Positions 1 through 6,781 of a DNA stretch of 9,355 bases are shown in pieces. Origin of the DNA: JAGTVG01 sp964389805 (lineage in GTDB: Bacteria; Bacteroidota; Bacteroidia; Cytophagales; Cyclobacteriaceae); the NCBI GenBank assembly GCA_964389805.1, contig CAYMFU010000297.1:1-9355 (forward strand), written 5' to 3'. Position 1 is the stretch's first letter. Each line of letters opens with the position of its first letter. The position numbers and the translations under genes were made by a program. Below the pieces are notes generated by a model, which did no database searches, was not told where the DNA came from, and saw only the letters and a list, made by a program, of their open reading frames with translations.

Positions 1-630
1 ATTAACCCCCGTAACTGGTAATCCGGCAACTCCAAAAGCACCGCCGCTGATAGCATAATCAAGCATGTCGTTGTTCCCGATCCAGCACGTATAAATAGAT
101 ATTTCGACCTCGCTCACCTTATCCAGATAAGATTTCATAGCCTCTTCAGCTGCCAAGATCCTGTAAAAATACGGATTACCCTGCTCCGCACTGGCACCAT
201 ACCCGTTAACGGTAATATCCTTTACCCGTATTCCGGTTATACCCAGGTTCTGGTACGTTCCGGGTACTTTATCTGTCCAGTTCGGATCTGGTGGTAAAAA
301 ATCAAAAACAAAGATTTGATTGGCCAGATCAAGGGCCTTAAGTTTCATATAGCCAGATCCATTCCCTGGCATGAGGGGTTGGCTGAAAGGAAGATTTGGA
401 TTCACTTCCATTAATTGTTTCGCAAAAATAGCAGGTGCAGAATTATCTACCCCTTCCTGATACAATCCGGCATCCATAAATCCCGCGGTAAGTGAATTAC
501 CTATCGCCAGGTAATTACTGAAATCTGCTCCTCCTGAAGATGGTGCAGGAACCTCGATCTCTGGCTTACAGGAAATAATCAATCCCACCAATCCAAGAAC
601 TAAAATGAGTTTATTTATAGTCTTCATCAT
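1..630 (-). CDS. SGNH/GDSL-type lipoprotein hydrolase, C-terminus cut by window edge
   Basis: This is an open reading frame of 210 codons that runs off the left edge. It begins MMKTINKLILVLGLVGLIISC, a lipoprotein signal peptide with lipobox I-I-S-C and lipidated Cys21, so the product should be a periplasm-facing or outer-membrane lipoprotein. Block I of the SGNH/GDSL superfamily is seen as GNSLTAG (residues 44-50), with Ser46 the probable nucleophile; the usual Asp of GDS is Asn here. Block III is seen as G-N-N-D (185-188), whose Asn belongs to the oxyanion hole. The Asp-x-x-His block V would lie beyond the edge. From the family, an esterase or acylhydrolase is expected; the substrate is unknown. 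The start at 630 leaves 14 bases after the porin stop at 645, so translational coupling is likely. In-frame ATGs also exist at 639 and 627; all three leave the signal peptide intact. Confidence 0.85.
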   Translation of the reverse strand, partial: MMKTINKLILVLGLVGLIISCKPEIEVPAPSSGGADFSNYLAIGNSLTAGFMDAGLYQEGVDNSAPAIFAKQLMEVNPNLPFSQPLMPGNGSGYMKLKALDLANQIFVFDFLPPDPNWTDKVPGTYQNLGITGIRVKDITVNGYGASAEQGNPYFYRILAAEEAMKSYLDKVSEVEISIYTCWIGNNDMLDYAISGGAFGVAGLPVTGVN

Positions 631-644
631 CGTATCCATTTACA

Positions 645-1943
645 TTAAAACTTGTAAGTAATTGTTATGCCAGGAATATAGGCCCTCATTTTGTATGTAC
701 CTGGTTCAACAGCATAGGTGTCATTTGTCGCCGAAGGGTATGTTCCAACACTTTGAGCAACTGAAGTCATCTGCTCCCTTTCTTGACCTGCAATAAATAA
801 AAAGGCCAGATCAAATTGCAAAAAGTCTCCCAAGCTATACCCGATGCCACCAGTAAAAGCAATACGGTCTGAATCCGGTGTTTCAGGCGTCATATATCCA
901 TCCTGTACAGGTGTCAGGTCATAATATCCTCCAGCCCTGAGTTGTACCTTCCCGAAATCGTATTCCCCCCCAAGATGGAAAACCCATGAATCCTGATAAT
1001 TTCTAGGAGATTCTGAATCCTGAATAACAGGATTTTCATTTTCAAAGTCAAAATCGAGGCTTTGAAAAGAGCTCCATCCTATATAATTGACCTCAACACC
1101 TACTTCCCAATTCTCATCAGGGGTCCAATTCAAAGCAAGATTTGCCGAAGAGGGAAGTGGTATGGTAGAGCTGAATTTATTGTCCCTGAGTACAGAAGTT
1201 AATGAGTTAGGGACATTTTCAAAAGAGACGTCCCCTTCACTTAAAGTAGCATCCACTTGTGAACGATAGCTGGCTCCCAGCTGCCATTTTTCAGAAATTG
1301 CCCAGTAAAGGCCTACATTAAAGCCAAAAGCAAAATCCGCATCTCCAACCAAATTTATTGTTGTAGGGGGCAAATCAGATGAAACATCAATTACCCTTTT
1401 TAGGTCAACATTTCCAAACATACCTATCAGGCCAGCACCGATTGAAAATTTATCAGAAAAGGCGTAAGAAAATGTGGCCTGGGTGTATATGGCCTGTAAC
1501 CTTATCCCTGACAGTAAAAACCTTCCCTGCCAGTCCTCTCCCCAATTAACCCTCGATCCATAGGGAGTATACATACCTAATCCCACCTTCCACTTAGCTT
1601 CTTTTGGTCCCCAGACAGCATAGGCATGAAAAGGGGTTCCAGTGGGATTATCTGAATCCGCAACATAATTGCTGTTCTCGACCTGAGAATTATAATATTG
1701 AACATTGGCATAGATGAAGTTGAATCCCAGCATGATCTCATTATTTTCCATTAGGGCCATGGCTCCAGGATTTACATAAATGCTGGAAGCGTCAGGCCTT
1801 AACCCTACCCCCAGATTTCCCATCGCTGTAGCACGGCTGCTTGGCAGATATACCTGGAATCCCGCAGCAATTGCCGAAACCTGGAAACAAGTCAGGATGA
1901 CCATAACAAGCCCCAGATTCCGCATGTTATTAAGGTGTTTCAT
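645..1943 (-). CDS. OmpP1/FadL-family outer-membrane transporter
   Basis: This is a 432-residue outer-membrane beta-barrel of the FadL/TodX/OmpP1 family, which moves long-chain fatty acids or other hydrophobic compounds across the outer membrane. With the start at 1943 the protein opens MKHLNNMRNLGLVMVILTC and has a signal peptide ending near A-I-A-A (about residue 27). The frame is open to an upstream ATG at 2039, but that adds 32 polar, A/T-rich-encoded residues ahead of a perfectly placed signal peptide, so I reject it; 1925 (MRNLGLVM) is another possible start. The mature N-terminus GFQVYLPSSRATAMGNLGVG and the following V-N-P-G-A-M motif are FadL-family hallmarks. The rest is rich in alternating aromatic/polar strands, and the protein ends in Y-K-F, the terminal aromatic typical of barrels inserted by the Bam machinery. 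The lipoprotein gene follows after 14 bases, so the two form a unit. Confidence 0.9.
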   Translation of the reverse strand: MKHLNNMRNLGLVMVILTCFQVSAIAAGFQVYLPSSRATAMGNLGVGLRPDASSIYVNPGAMALMENNEIMLGFNFIYANVQYYNSQVENSNYVADSDNPTGTPFHAYAVWGPKEAKWKVGLGMYTPYGSRVNWGEDWQGRFLLSGIRLQAIYTQATFSYAFSDKFSIGAGLIGMFGNVDLKRVIDVSSDLPPTTINLVGDADFAFGFNVGLYWAISEKWQLGASYRSQVDATLSEGDVSFENVPNSLTSVLRDNKFSSTIPLPSSANLALNWTPDENWEVGVEVNYIGWSSFQSLDFDFENENPVIQDSESPRNYQDSWVFHLGGEYDFGKVQLRAGGYYDLTPVQDGYMTPETPDSDRIAFTGGIGYSLGDFLQFDLAFLFIAGQEREQMTSVAQSVGTYPSATNDTYAVEPGTYKMRAYIPGITITYKF

Positions 1944-2040
1944 AAAATAGTTATTTGAGTTTACAAATGTTTCTTGATTATACTTATTCCGATAAATTTC
2001 AAAAAATATTTTAAGGTGTAAAGAATAGTTCTTCTGCATA

Positions 2041-2104
2041 ATACCTTAAAATATATCAGTAAAAGTTATATTAAAATCGTCTTGCGGCCGTAAAATTAAG
2101 GTAT
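2041..2104. repeat. Separated inverted repeat ATACCTTAA / TTAAGGTAT in the porin leader region
   Basis: Nine-base arms at 2041-2049 and 2096-2104 are exact reverse complements, separated by 46 bases that include the palindrome CGGCCG. The pair lies 98 bases upstream of the chosen porin start, between the porin and the nitrilase gene. It could be a pair of operator half-sites or a leader stem; the sequence does not decide. A/T-rich arms make chance occurrence quite possible. I found no convincing Bacteroidota promoter in the 252 bases between the two genes. Confidence 0.3.
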
Positions 2105-2162
2105 ATTACAGAATATCCAAATTTTCAACCTCGGGATTGCAGGAATTGTCATACTGGATGCG

Positions 2163-2189
2163 CCGGGAAATGAATAAAGATCTTCCCGG
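2163..2189 (-). terminator. Possible hairpin after the nitrilase gene
   Basis: The arms CCGGGAA (2163-2169) and TTCCCGG (2183-2189) can form a 7-bp G/C-rich stem with a 13-base loop, starting 7 bases past the nitrilase stop. There is no T-tract on the minus-strand side, so it is at best a weak or factor-assisted terminator, or an mRNA 3'-end stabiliser. Confidence 0.3.
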
Positions 2190-2195
2190 GGGCTT

Positions 2196-3146
2196 TCATT
2201 CGTTATCCTTCATCCAGACCGGTTTGGTTATCGATCTGTGCTTACTGCCAAGAATATCGGCATACAGTTCTGGCCGTCTGGCATTCCTGTAACGGAATCC
2301 ACCAGCCTCTTCGAGTTTTTCAGGAATACACGTAGCCATAACTAAATCATCTCCCAGCGCTGAAGATTCAGCCATAATATCTCCAAATGGGTCAAGGATC
2401 ATAGCTCCCCCAGTGACGATATGATCGTGGTCCATTCCAATTGCATTGCTGAACGACAGATAGATTCCATTGTCATAAGCCCTGGCGGGCAACCAATGCA
2501 TCAGCCATTCCCGGCCTTTCGGACCATTCAATTCGGCACGAATGGGAACAGGATCGTTATGCCTGTTCTCCCATAACCTTTCATCTATAAAGCCCCGGCC
2601 TGGCATAGGTGAAGGCGTGCCTCCTGTTACATGCGGGGCAATCAGGACCTGGGCTCCGGACAGGGCAACAGCTCTTACATTCTCGACGATGTTATTATCA
2701 TAGCAGGTCAGGATACTGCATTTCCAGCCTTTCAACTCAAAAAAGGTATACCCTTCCCCCGGACTAAGGTATTTATTAATAAATGGATGCAGTTTGCTGA
2801 AGCTGGCCAATATTTCCTTTCCATTAACGGCTACATACGTATTATAAAAATTTCCTCCCCTGCGTTCAACAAGTCCGGCCATGATCACGATGGAAAGATC
2901 GCCTGCCATCTGCTTTAAAATCTTCAAGCTGGAGCTGGAAGTGAGTTCTTCAGAAATATCATTCAGTTCTTCTCTTTCAAGGTCCTGAAGGAAGGTGTAC
3001 CCGCTAATCGATAATTCATGAAAATTAATGGCATCAGCATGCTCTTTACTGGCCCTGGTACTTAATTCTTCTATTACCCTCAGGTTATAGGCCTTGTCAT
3101 CGGAATGATGCTCGAATTGAGCGGAAGCCATGACAATATCTTTCAT
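2196..3146 (-). CDS. Nitrilase-superfamily carbon-nitrogen hydrolase
   Basis: This is a 316-residue soluble protein with no signal peptide, of typical length for the superfamily. The Glu-Lys-Cys triad is visible: Glu44 in F-H-E-L-S-I-S-G-Y, Lys118 in F-S-K-L-H-P-F, and Cys148 in I-L-T-C-Y-D-N-N. A further conserved Glu (131) lies in S-P-G-E-G-Y. The fold hydrolyses or condenses nitriles, amides or N-carbamoyl compounds. The motif after the cysteine (C-Y-D) and the insertion at about residues 170-205 (P-H-V-T-G-G-T-P-S-P) resemble aliphatic amidase/nitrilase-like proteins rather than the Nit1/Nit2 or NAD-synthetase branches, but I cannot assign a substrate. The start at 3146 (MKDIVMASAQ) places the first beta strand right at the N-terminus, as usual. 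It is divergent from the 3266 gene with a 119-base gap and lies 252 bases upstream of the porin. Whether it shares the porin transcript is unclear. Confidence 0.88.
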   Translation of the reverse strand: MKDIVMASAQFEHHSDDKAYNLRVIEELSTRASKEHADAINFHELSISGYTFLQDLEREELNDISEELTSSSSLKILKQMAGDLSIVIMAGLVERRGGNFYNTYVAVNGKEILASFSKLHPFINKYLSPGEGYTFFELKGWKCSILTCYDNNIVENVRAVALSGAQVLIAPHVTGGTPSPMPGRGFIDERLWENRHNDPVPIRAELNGPKGREWLMHWLPARAYDNGIYLSFSNAIGMDHDHIVTGGAMILDPFGDIMAESSALGDDLVMATCIPEKLEEAGGFRYRNARRPELYADILGSKHRSITKPVWMKDNE

Positions 3147-3265
3147 CGCAGTGTATTTTAGTAAAAATTATCAATAAATTCCCTTCATAGGGCTAATCTT
3201 TATGCATTTGCAAGTTACCTTTTCCGAAATTTAGTAATCTAAACTATAAAAGACTAAAAATCTTA

Positions 3266-3673
3266 ATGCGCATTGTTATGAAAGCTATTGAATGGCCAAG
3301 GGGACCGGTCTTTCTGTTGTCACTGTCAATTCTGTTATTTGCAATTCCAGTGCAATGGGAAGGCCCGCTCCTTATTAATATAAGTGATGGACATGGATTA
3401 TCGCTACTCGATACTCTGGCACTCGTACCCTTATTGATTTCTGCGGTGTGGATCCAGAAAGGTCTATGGGGAAGAAGAATTTATTTATTCAACAAGATCA
3501 CCATGTATCCCGGTTCAGCCAGTCTTCTAATATTTTTTATAGGCCTTGGATTAGGATTACTCATTGCGTCAGCTTTCAATAATTTCTATTATTGGTGGGC
3601 AGTCGGAGGTCTGACATTTATCTTTATCCTGCTTTATGTGGTTCTTATTTCAGGCAAAATGAACAAATTATAA
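3266..3673 (+). CDS. Small four-helix membrane protein of unknown function
   Basis: The product has 135 residues and I do not recognise the family. Four hydrophobic segments are visible, near residues 14-29, 46-62, 86-104 and 109-130. A basic loop (K-G-L-W-G-R-R, about 65-71) lies between the second and third. The third is Gly-rich (F-I-G-L-G-L-G-L-L-I-A-S). The short N-terminus has one basic cluster and the protein ends in the polar K-M-N-K-L, consistent with an inner-membrane protein. A second ATG at 3278 (MKAIEWPRG) is an equally plausible start. The gene stands alone: it is divergent from the nitrilase and 170 bases ahead of the glycosidase, which has its own promoter. It is a genuine-looking gene because the hydrophobic pattern is coherent along its whole length, but no role can be assigned. 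Confidence 0.7.
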   Translation: MRIVMKAIEWPRGPVFLLSLSILLFAIPVQWEGPLLINISDGHGLSLLDTLALVPLLISAVWIQKGLWGRRIYLFNKITMYPGSASLLIFFIGLGLGLLIASAFNNFYYWWAVGGLTFIFILLYVVLISGKMNKL

Positions 3674-3804
3674 CAATTGCCCAATACCGGTTTTACTTCA
3701 GAAGCGCATTTAATCTGATATGGAAATAAGGCCATCAGGAGTGGAGCAATCTGGCTTCCTGAGGTAATTCCGTCTTCCTAATTTAAATTTAGATCGAAAA
3801 TCCA

Positions 3805-3812
3805 TACATTTG
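3805..3812 (+). promoter_or_regulatory. Bacteroidota-type -7 promoter element TACATTTG
   Basis: TACATTTG is an exact match to the TAnnTTTG element recognised by the Bacteroidota primary sigma factor, 31 bases before the ATG at 3844. The expected -33 TTTG about 20 bases upstream is only loosely represented (TTTAAA near 3782). The spacing to the gene fits transcription of the glycosidase from here rather than readthrough from 3266-3673. A possible imperfect hairpin (3732-3764, TCAGGA/TCCTGA arms) lies just upstream, with no T-tract. Confidence 0.65.
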
Positions 3813-3843
3813 TGTGATTTATTAACTCAATCTAAAATATCTC

Positions 3844-5136
3844 ATGAAGCCTTACTCTTTCATCTTTTTAATTGCATTTCTTTTATACCAGCCGGCTTGC
3901 GCCCAAAAAAGCGACTTAGCAGAAAAGATCCTCTCGGACGACAGATTCGATGTTATAAAAGAAAAAGGATTGAGCCTGCTTTCTACCGGATTTAATGCGG
4001 GTTCCGGATACCAGGAGGTGTGGATCAGGGACTTTAATACATTTATTGTTTATTCCTTAAAGGTGCGTCCTCAGGAAGAAGTGCGTGAAGTCCTTTTGCG
4101 GTTCCTCTACTTCCAGGGATTTGACGGGAACATCATTGATGGATACCAGCAGATTGGAGAAAACGAAAACATTGACTATTACGGGAGATATGAAAGATAT
4201 GATATGCCGGGTTATGCGTTTCATAAGAATACGGTGGAAACAGATCAGGAAACGTCGCTCGTTCAGGCATTTTTCAAATATGTAGATGTTAGCGGTGACA
4301 AGTCTATCCTTGAAGAAATGATCAATGGGAAAAAAGCCATAGACCGGCTTGAATTGGCTATGGAATTTCTGATGAAGCATCGCTTTAATCAAACTTACGG
4401 ACTGATATGGGGGGCTACCACAGCTGATTGGGGTGATGTTCAGCCTGGTCACACCTGGGGTGTTAAGCTTGATGAATATTCCATTCCGGCCATCGATATT
4501 TATGACAATGCCATGTTTATGATTGCAATTGAAGACTTCTTATACTTAAAAGGATCCGGTGCTGACGCTAAAATGTGGGAAAAAAGGTATGAGGATATAA
4601 GTAAAAATGTCAGAAAGCATCTCTGGGATAAAAAAAACCAGAAATTCATCCCACATGTGTATATCAACGCAAAGGCATTTCCTGAAGTAGCCGATGAAAA
4701 TAAAATATTTTACCATGGGGGGACAGCGGTTGCAATTGAAGCCGGATTATTGAATGACACGGAAATTAAGGTTTCCCTGGATAAAATGAGGCAGAATGTT
4801 TTGGATGCCAAGGCACAGAGTATCGGCCTCACCCTATATCCGGTTTACCCGGAGAACAGTTTCATGAACAAAGGAATGGGCCCCTGGAGTTATCAGAATG
4901 GAGGCGACTGGACTTGGTTTGGAGGAAGGATGATCACAGCACTGGTAAAAAACGGCTTTATTGAGGAGGCATATAACGAATTAAATCCCATGATCGATCG
5001 TGTCATAGCAAATGAGGGATTTTATGAATGGTATACCGTTGATGGGGAACCAAAAGGATCGGGATTATTCCGGGGCTCGGCGGGAGTACTGCTCGAAGCG
5101 ATCGAAGCACTCGAAAGCTGGGCGGAAAAAAATTAA
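3844..5136 (+). CDS. Secreted (alpha/alpha)6-barrel glycosidase-like protein
   Basis: The product has 430 residues. A signal peptide MKPYSFIFLIAFLLYQPACA is cleaved after A-C-A (about residue 20); Cys19 lies in Q-P-A-C, a poor lipobox, so a periplasmic or secreted protein is more likely than a lipoprotein. The rest shows alternating helical blocks with conserved aromatic/acidic turns, as in six-hairpin glycosidases: E-V-W-I-R-D-F (58-64), E-T-D-Q-E-T-S-L (132-139), W-G-A-T-T-A-D-W-G-D (189-198), N-G-G-D-W-T-W-F-G-G-R (352-362) and Y-E-W...G-S-G-L-F-R-G-S-A-G (394-414). Asp63, Asp195, Asp198 and Asp355 are candidate catalytic acids. The pattern recalls GH63/GH37/GH100-like trimming or invertase enzymes, but I cannot place it in a numbered family. 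The oxidoreductase follows in the same direction 159 bases on, suggesting a shared carbohydrate pathway. The start at 3844 is the only one that gives the signal peptide. Confidence 0.78.
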   Translation: MKPYSFIFLIAFLLYQPACAQKSDLAEKILSDDRFDVIKEKGLSLLSTGFNAGSGYQEVWIRDFNTFIVYSLKVRPQEEVREVLLRFLYFQGFDGNIIDGYQQIGENENIDYYGRYERYDMPGYAFHKNTVETDQETSLVQAFFKYVDVSGDKSILEEMINGKKAIDRLELAMEFLMKHRFNQTYGLIWGATTADWGDVQPGHTWGVKLDEYSIPAIDIYDNAMFMIAIEDFLYLKGSGADAKMWEKRYEDISKNVRKHLWDKKNQKFIPHVYINAKAFPEVADENKIFYHGGTAVAIEAGLLNDTEIKVSLDKMRQNVLDAKAQSIGLTLYPVYPENSFMNKGMGPWSYQNGGDWTWFGGRMITALVKNGFIEEAYNELNPMIDRVIANEGFYEWYTVDGEPKGSGLFRGSAGVLLEAIEALESWAEKN

Positions 5137-5173
5137 TCCTTTCTTTAAAATCTGCGTATTGAAGTGCAAATCC

Positions 5174-5201
5174 TTCCTTAAAACCTAACGATTTTAAGGA
5201 A
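5174..5201. repeat. Perfect 10-bp inverted repeat, candidate operator or weak terminator
   Basis: TTCCTTAAAA (5174-5183) and TTTTAAGGAA (5192-5201) are exact reverse complements around the 8-base loop CCTAACGA. It lies 37 bases after the glycosidase stop and ends 11 bases before a putative -33 element for the oxidoreductase. No T-tract follows the stem in either direction, so it is not a classic intrinsic terminator; a regulator-binding site for the downstream gene is a reasonable reading. Confidence 0.5.
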
Positions 5202-5212
5202 AATTGAACAAA

Positions 5213-5244
5213 TTTGTGCGCCTTTAATTGAAGAAGTATGTTTT
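5213..5244 (+). promoter_or_regulatory. Putative Bacteroidota promoter TTTG-N20-TATGTTTT
   Basis: TTTG at 5213-5216 and TATGTTTT at 5237-5244 are 20 bases apart, matching the -33/-7 architecture of Bacteroidota promoters with one mismatch in the -7 element (final G is T). The start codon at 5296 lies 51 bases downstream in an A/T-rich leader with no Shine-Dalgarno sequence. Confidence 0.4.
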
Positions 5245-5295
5245 TTGCACAGAATTTTCAGAATAAGCATATTTAAACTTAATTAAACTAATATT

Positions 5296-6606
5296 ATGTC
5301 AGATAATAAATCAAATAAGTTATCGAGACGATCTTTTATTGAAAAGTCTGCGATCAGTGCAGCCGGATTGACGCTTGTGCCTACTTTTAAAGGTTTCAGC
5401 GCCAATGACAACATCAATCTTGGATTTATCGGTATGGGGCGTCAGGCGATGTTCCTCCTCAATGGTTTTATTGGCCTGGAAGGAGTAAAAGTAGTTGCCG
5501 GAAGTGATGTATATGGTATCAAACGGCAGAGATTTGAAAACCGGGTAAATGACTTTTACAAGAAAAAGGGGACTAGCGTGGACGTTAAAACCTATGAAAA
5601 ATATCAGGACGTGCTTGCCCGTGAGGATATCGATGCAGTAGTTATTGCTGTTCCGGATCACTGGCACGCTTTGATCGCGATCGATGCCTTAAAATCAGGA
5701 AAAGATGTTTATCTTGAAAAGCCCCTGACTTTCACGATTCTGGAAGGTAAAACACTTGTAAAAGCGGTTCGTAAATACGATAAAATCCTTGCCGTAGGAA
5801 GTCAGCAACGTTCTGATCCAAATTTCCAGCATGCCGTAAAATTGGTGCAGGACGGACAACTTGGCGAGATTGAAAAAGTATACTCTTATGTTGGCGCACC
5901 TCCTACGCCTTACGACCTTCCCAGGGAGATCCTGCCCAGTGACCTGAACTGGGACTTATGGCTGGGACCAAATCCGTATGTTCACTACAACCATGAGCTG
6001 GCACCGCCGATTTCATTAGATCCTCCAAAAAATGAAACACTCTGGGGTGCCTGGAGATGGTATAAGGAAATGGGTGGTGGATTTACTACCGACTGGGGAG
6101 CTCATATGTTTGACATCGCACAGTGGGGCCTTGGTGAAGATCGAGGTGGCCCTGTTGAAATAATACCAGCAGGATATAAGGATTATAAATACCTTACTTA
6201 CAAATACGCCAGCGGTATAACGATGACGGAAGAGCCATTTAATGATAAAAAGACCAAAGGTGTTAAGTTCCAGGGGAAAGATGGTTGGATCGAAGTTTCC
6301 AGAGGATATTTTAAAGCCTCTGACAAGAAATTCAATTCTAATGTGAAGCAGGAATCCGGGCCCTATGAAACCAAGATACCGCACCAGGTGAACTTTATAG
6401 AATCAGTAAGGGCTCATAAGGATCCTCAGGTTCCGGTTGAAACAGGTCATAATACCTGCGTAACCTGTACACTGGGGAATATTTCCTATGATCTGGGAAG
6501 ACCGGTAAAATGGGATCCTAAGAAACAGGAATTCGTTGATGATCCTCAAGCTGAGCTATACATGCACAGGGAATATAGAAAAGGATATAAATTACAGGAT
6601 ATTTAA
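5296..6606 (+). CDS. Tat-exported Gfo/Idh/MocA-family oxidoreductase
   Basis: The product is a 436-residue NAD(P)-dependent dehydrogenase-like protein. A twin-arginine signal S-R-R-S-F-I-E-K (residues 10-17), followed by the hydrophobic stretch S-A-I-S-A-A-G-L-T-L, marks export of the folded, cofactor-loaded protein. The Rossmann nucleotide-binding loop is G-F-I-G-M-G (43-48). The family's catalytic Lys lies in E-K-P (141-143), preceded by the V-P-D-H-W-H motif (119-124). The C-terminal alpha/beta domain begins near residue 190 (L-G-E-I) and contains D-W-G-A-H-M-F-D (266-273), where Asp/His residues usually contact substrate. This is the Bacteroidota subgroup often annotated as 'Gfo/Idh/MocA with TAT signal', acting on sugars or polyols. 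The sequence does not identify the substrate. It is flanked upstream by the glycosidase-like gene and downstream by a strong terminator, so transcription ends here. Confidence 0.92.
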   Translation: MSDNKSNKLSRRSFIEKSAISAAGLTLVPTFKGFSANDNINLGFIGMGRQAMFLLNGFIGLEGVKVVAGSDVYGIKRQRFENRVNDFYKKKGTSVDVKTYEKYQDVLAREDIDAVVIAVPDHWHALIAIDALKSGKDVYLEKPLTFTILEGKTLVKAVRKYDKILAVGSQQRSDPNFQHAVKLVQDGQLGEIEKVYSYVGAPPTPYDLPREILPSDLNWDLWLGPNPYVHYNHELAPPISLDPPKNETLWGAWRWYKEMGGGFTTDWGAHMFDIAQWGLGEDRGGPVEIIPAGYKDYKYLTYKYASGITMTEEPFNDKKTKGVKFQGKDGWIEVSRGYFKASDKKFNSNVKQESGPYETKIPHQVNFIESVRAHKDPQVPVETGHNTCVTCTLGNISYDLGRPVKWDPKKQEFVDDPQAELYMHREYRKGYKLQDI

Positions 6607-6629
6607 AGAAACCTCCAGAATTAAAATTT

Positions 6630-6662
6630 AAGGCTCTGATCGTCGGTTCAGGGCCTTTTTTT
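6630..6662 (+). terminator. Intrinsic terminator after the oxidoreductase
   Basis: The arms AAGGCTCTGA (6630-6639) and TTCAGGGCCTT (6647-6657) form a 10-bp stem with one G-T pair and an 8-base loop, followed by an uninterrupted T run through 6662. It begins 24 bases after the stop codon at 6606. This is a textbook rho-independent terminator for the plus strand. Confidence 0.92.
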
Positions 6663-6708
6663 ATATAATGAAAAACTGATGTTGTTTATCTAATATCTGC
6701 CTTTCTTC

Positions 6709-6728
6709 GGTGATTAATGTTAATCACC
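6709..6728. repeat. Perfect palindrome GGTGATTAATGTTAATCACC
   Basis: The nine-base arms 6709-6717 and 6720-6728 are exact reverse complements around TG. It lies between the oxidoreductase terminator and the end of the convergent methyltransferase gene. No T-tract follows in either direction, so it is not an obvious intrinsic terminator; a dimeric protein-binding site or a short mRNA 3'-end hairpin (8-bp stem, 4-base loop) are the options. Confidence 0.55.
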
Positions 6729-6781
6729 ACCAGGTCAATTCATACTGTGGACTCATAATTTCTTGCGTGATTTCGGGAATT

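Noticed and set aside
1944..2039. N-terminal extension of the porin to the ATG at 2039
   Set aside because: It adds 32 polar residues ahead of a clear signal peptide that begins at the ATG at 1943; an outer-membrane protein needs the signal at its N-terminus.
3732..3764. Terminator after the small membrane protein gene
   Set aside because: The TCAGGA/TCCTGA stem is short and bulged, with a large loop and no T-tract; it may not form stably.
3810..3995. 61-codon plus-strand frame overlapping the glycosidase start
   Set aside because: It begins within the -7 promoter element and overlaps the signal peptide in another frame; its product has no recognisable features.
4057..4452. 131-codon minus-strand frame inside the glycosidase gene
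   Set aside because: It is fully antisense to a well-supported gene, with no recognisable domain, promoter or coherent hydrophobic pattern.
5320..6384. Two minus-strand frames (5320-5667 and 6016-6384) inside the oxidoreductase gene
   Set aside because: Both are antisense to strongly conserved Gfo/Idh motifs and show no family features of their own.
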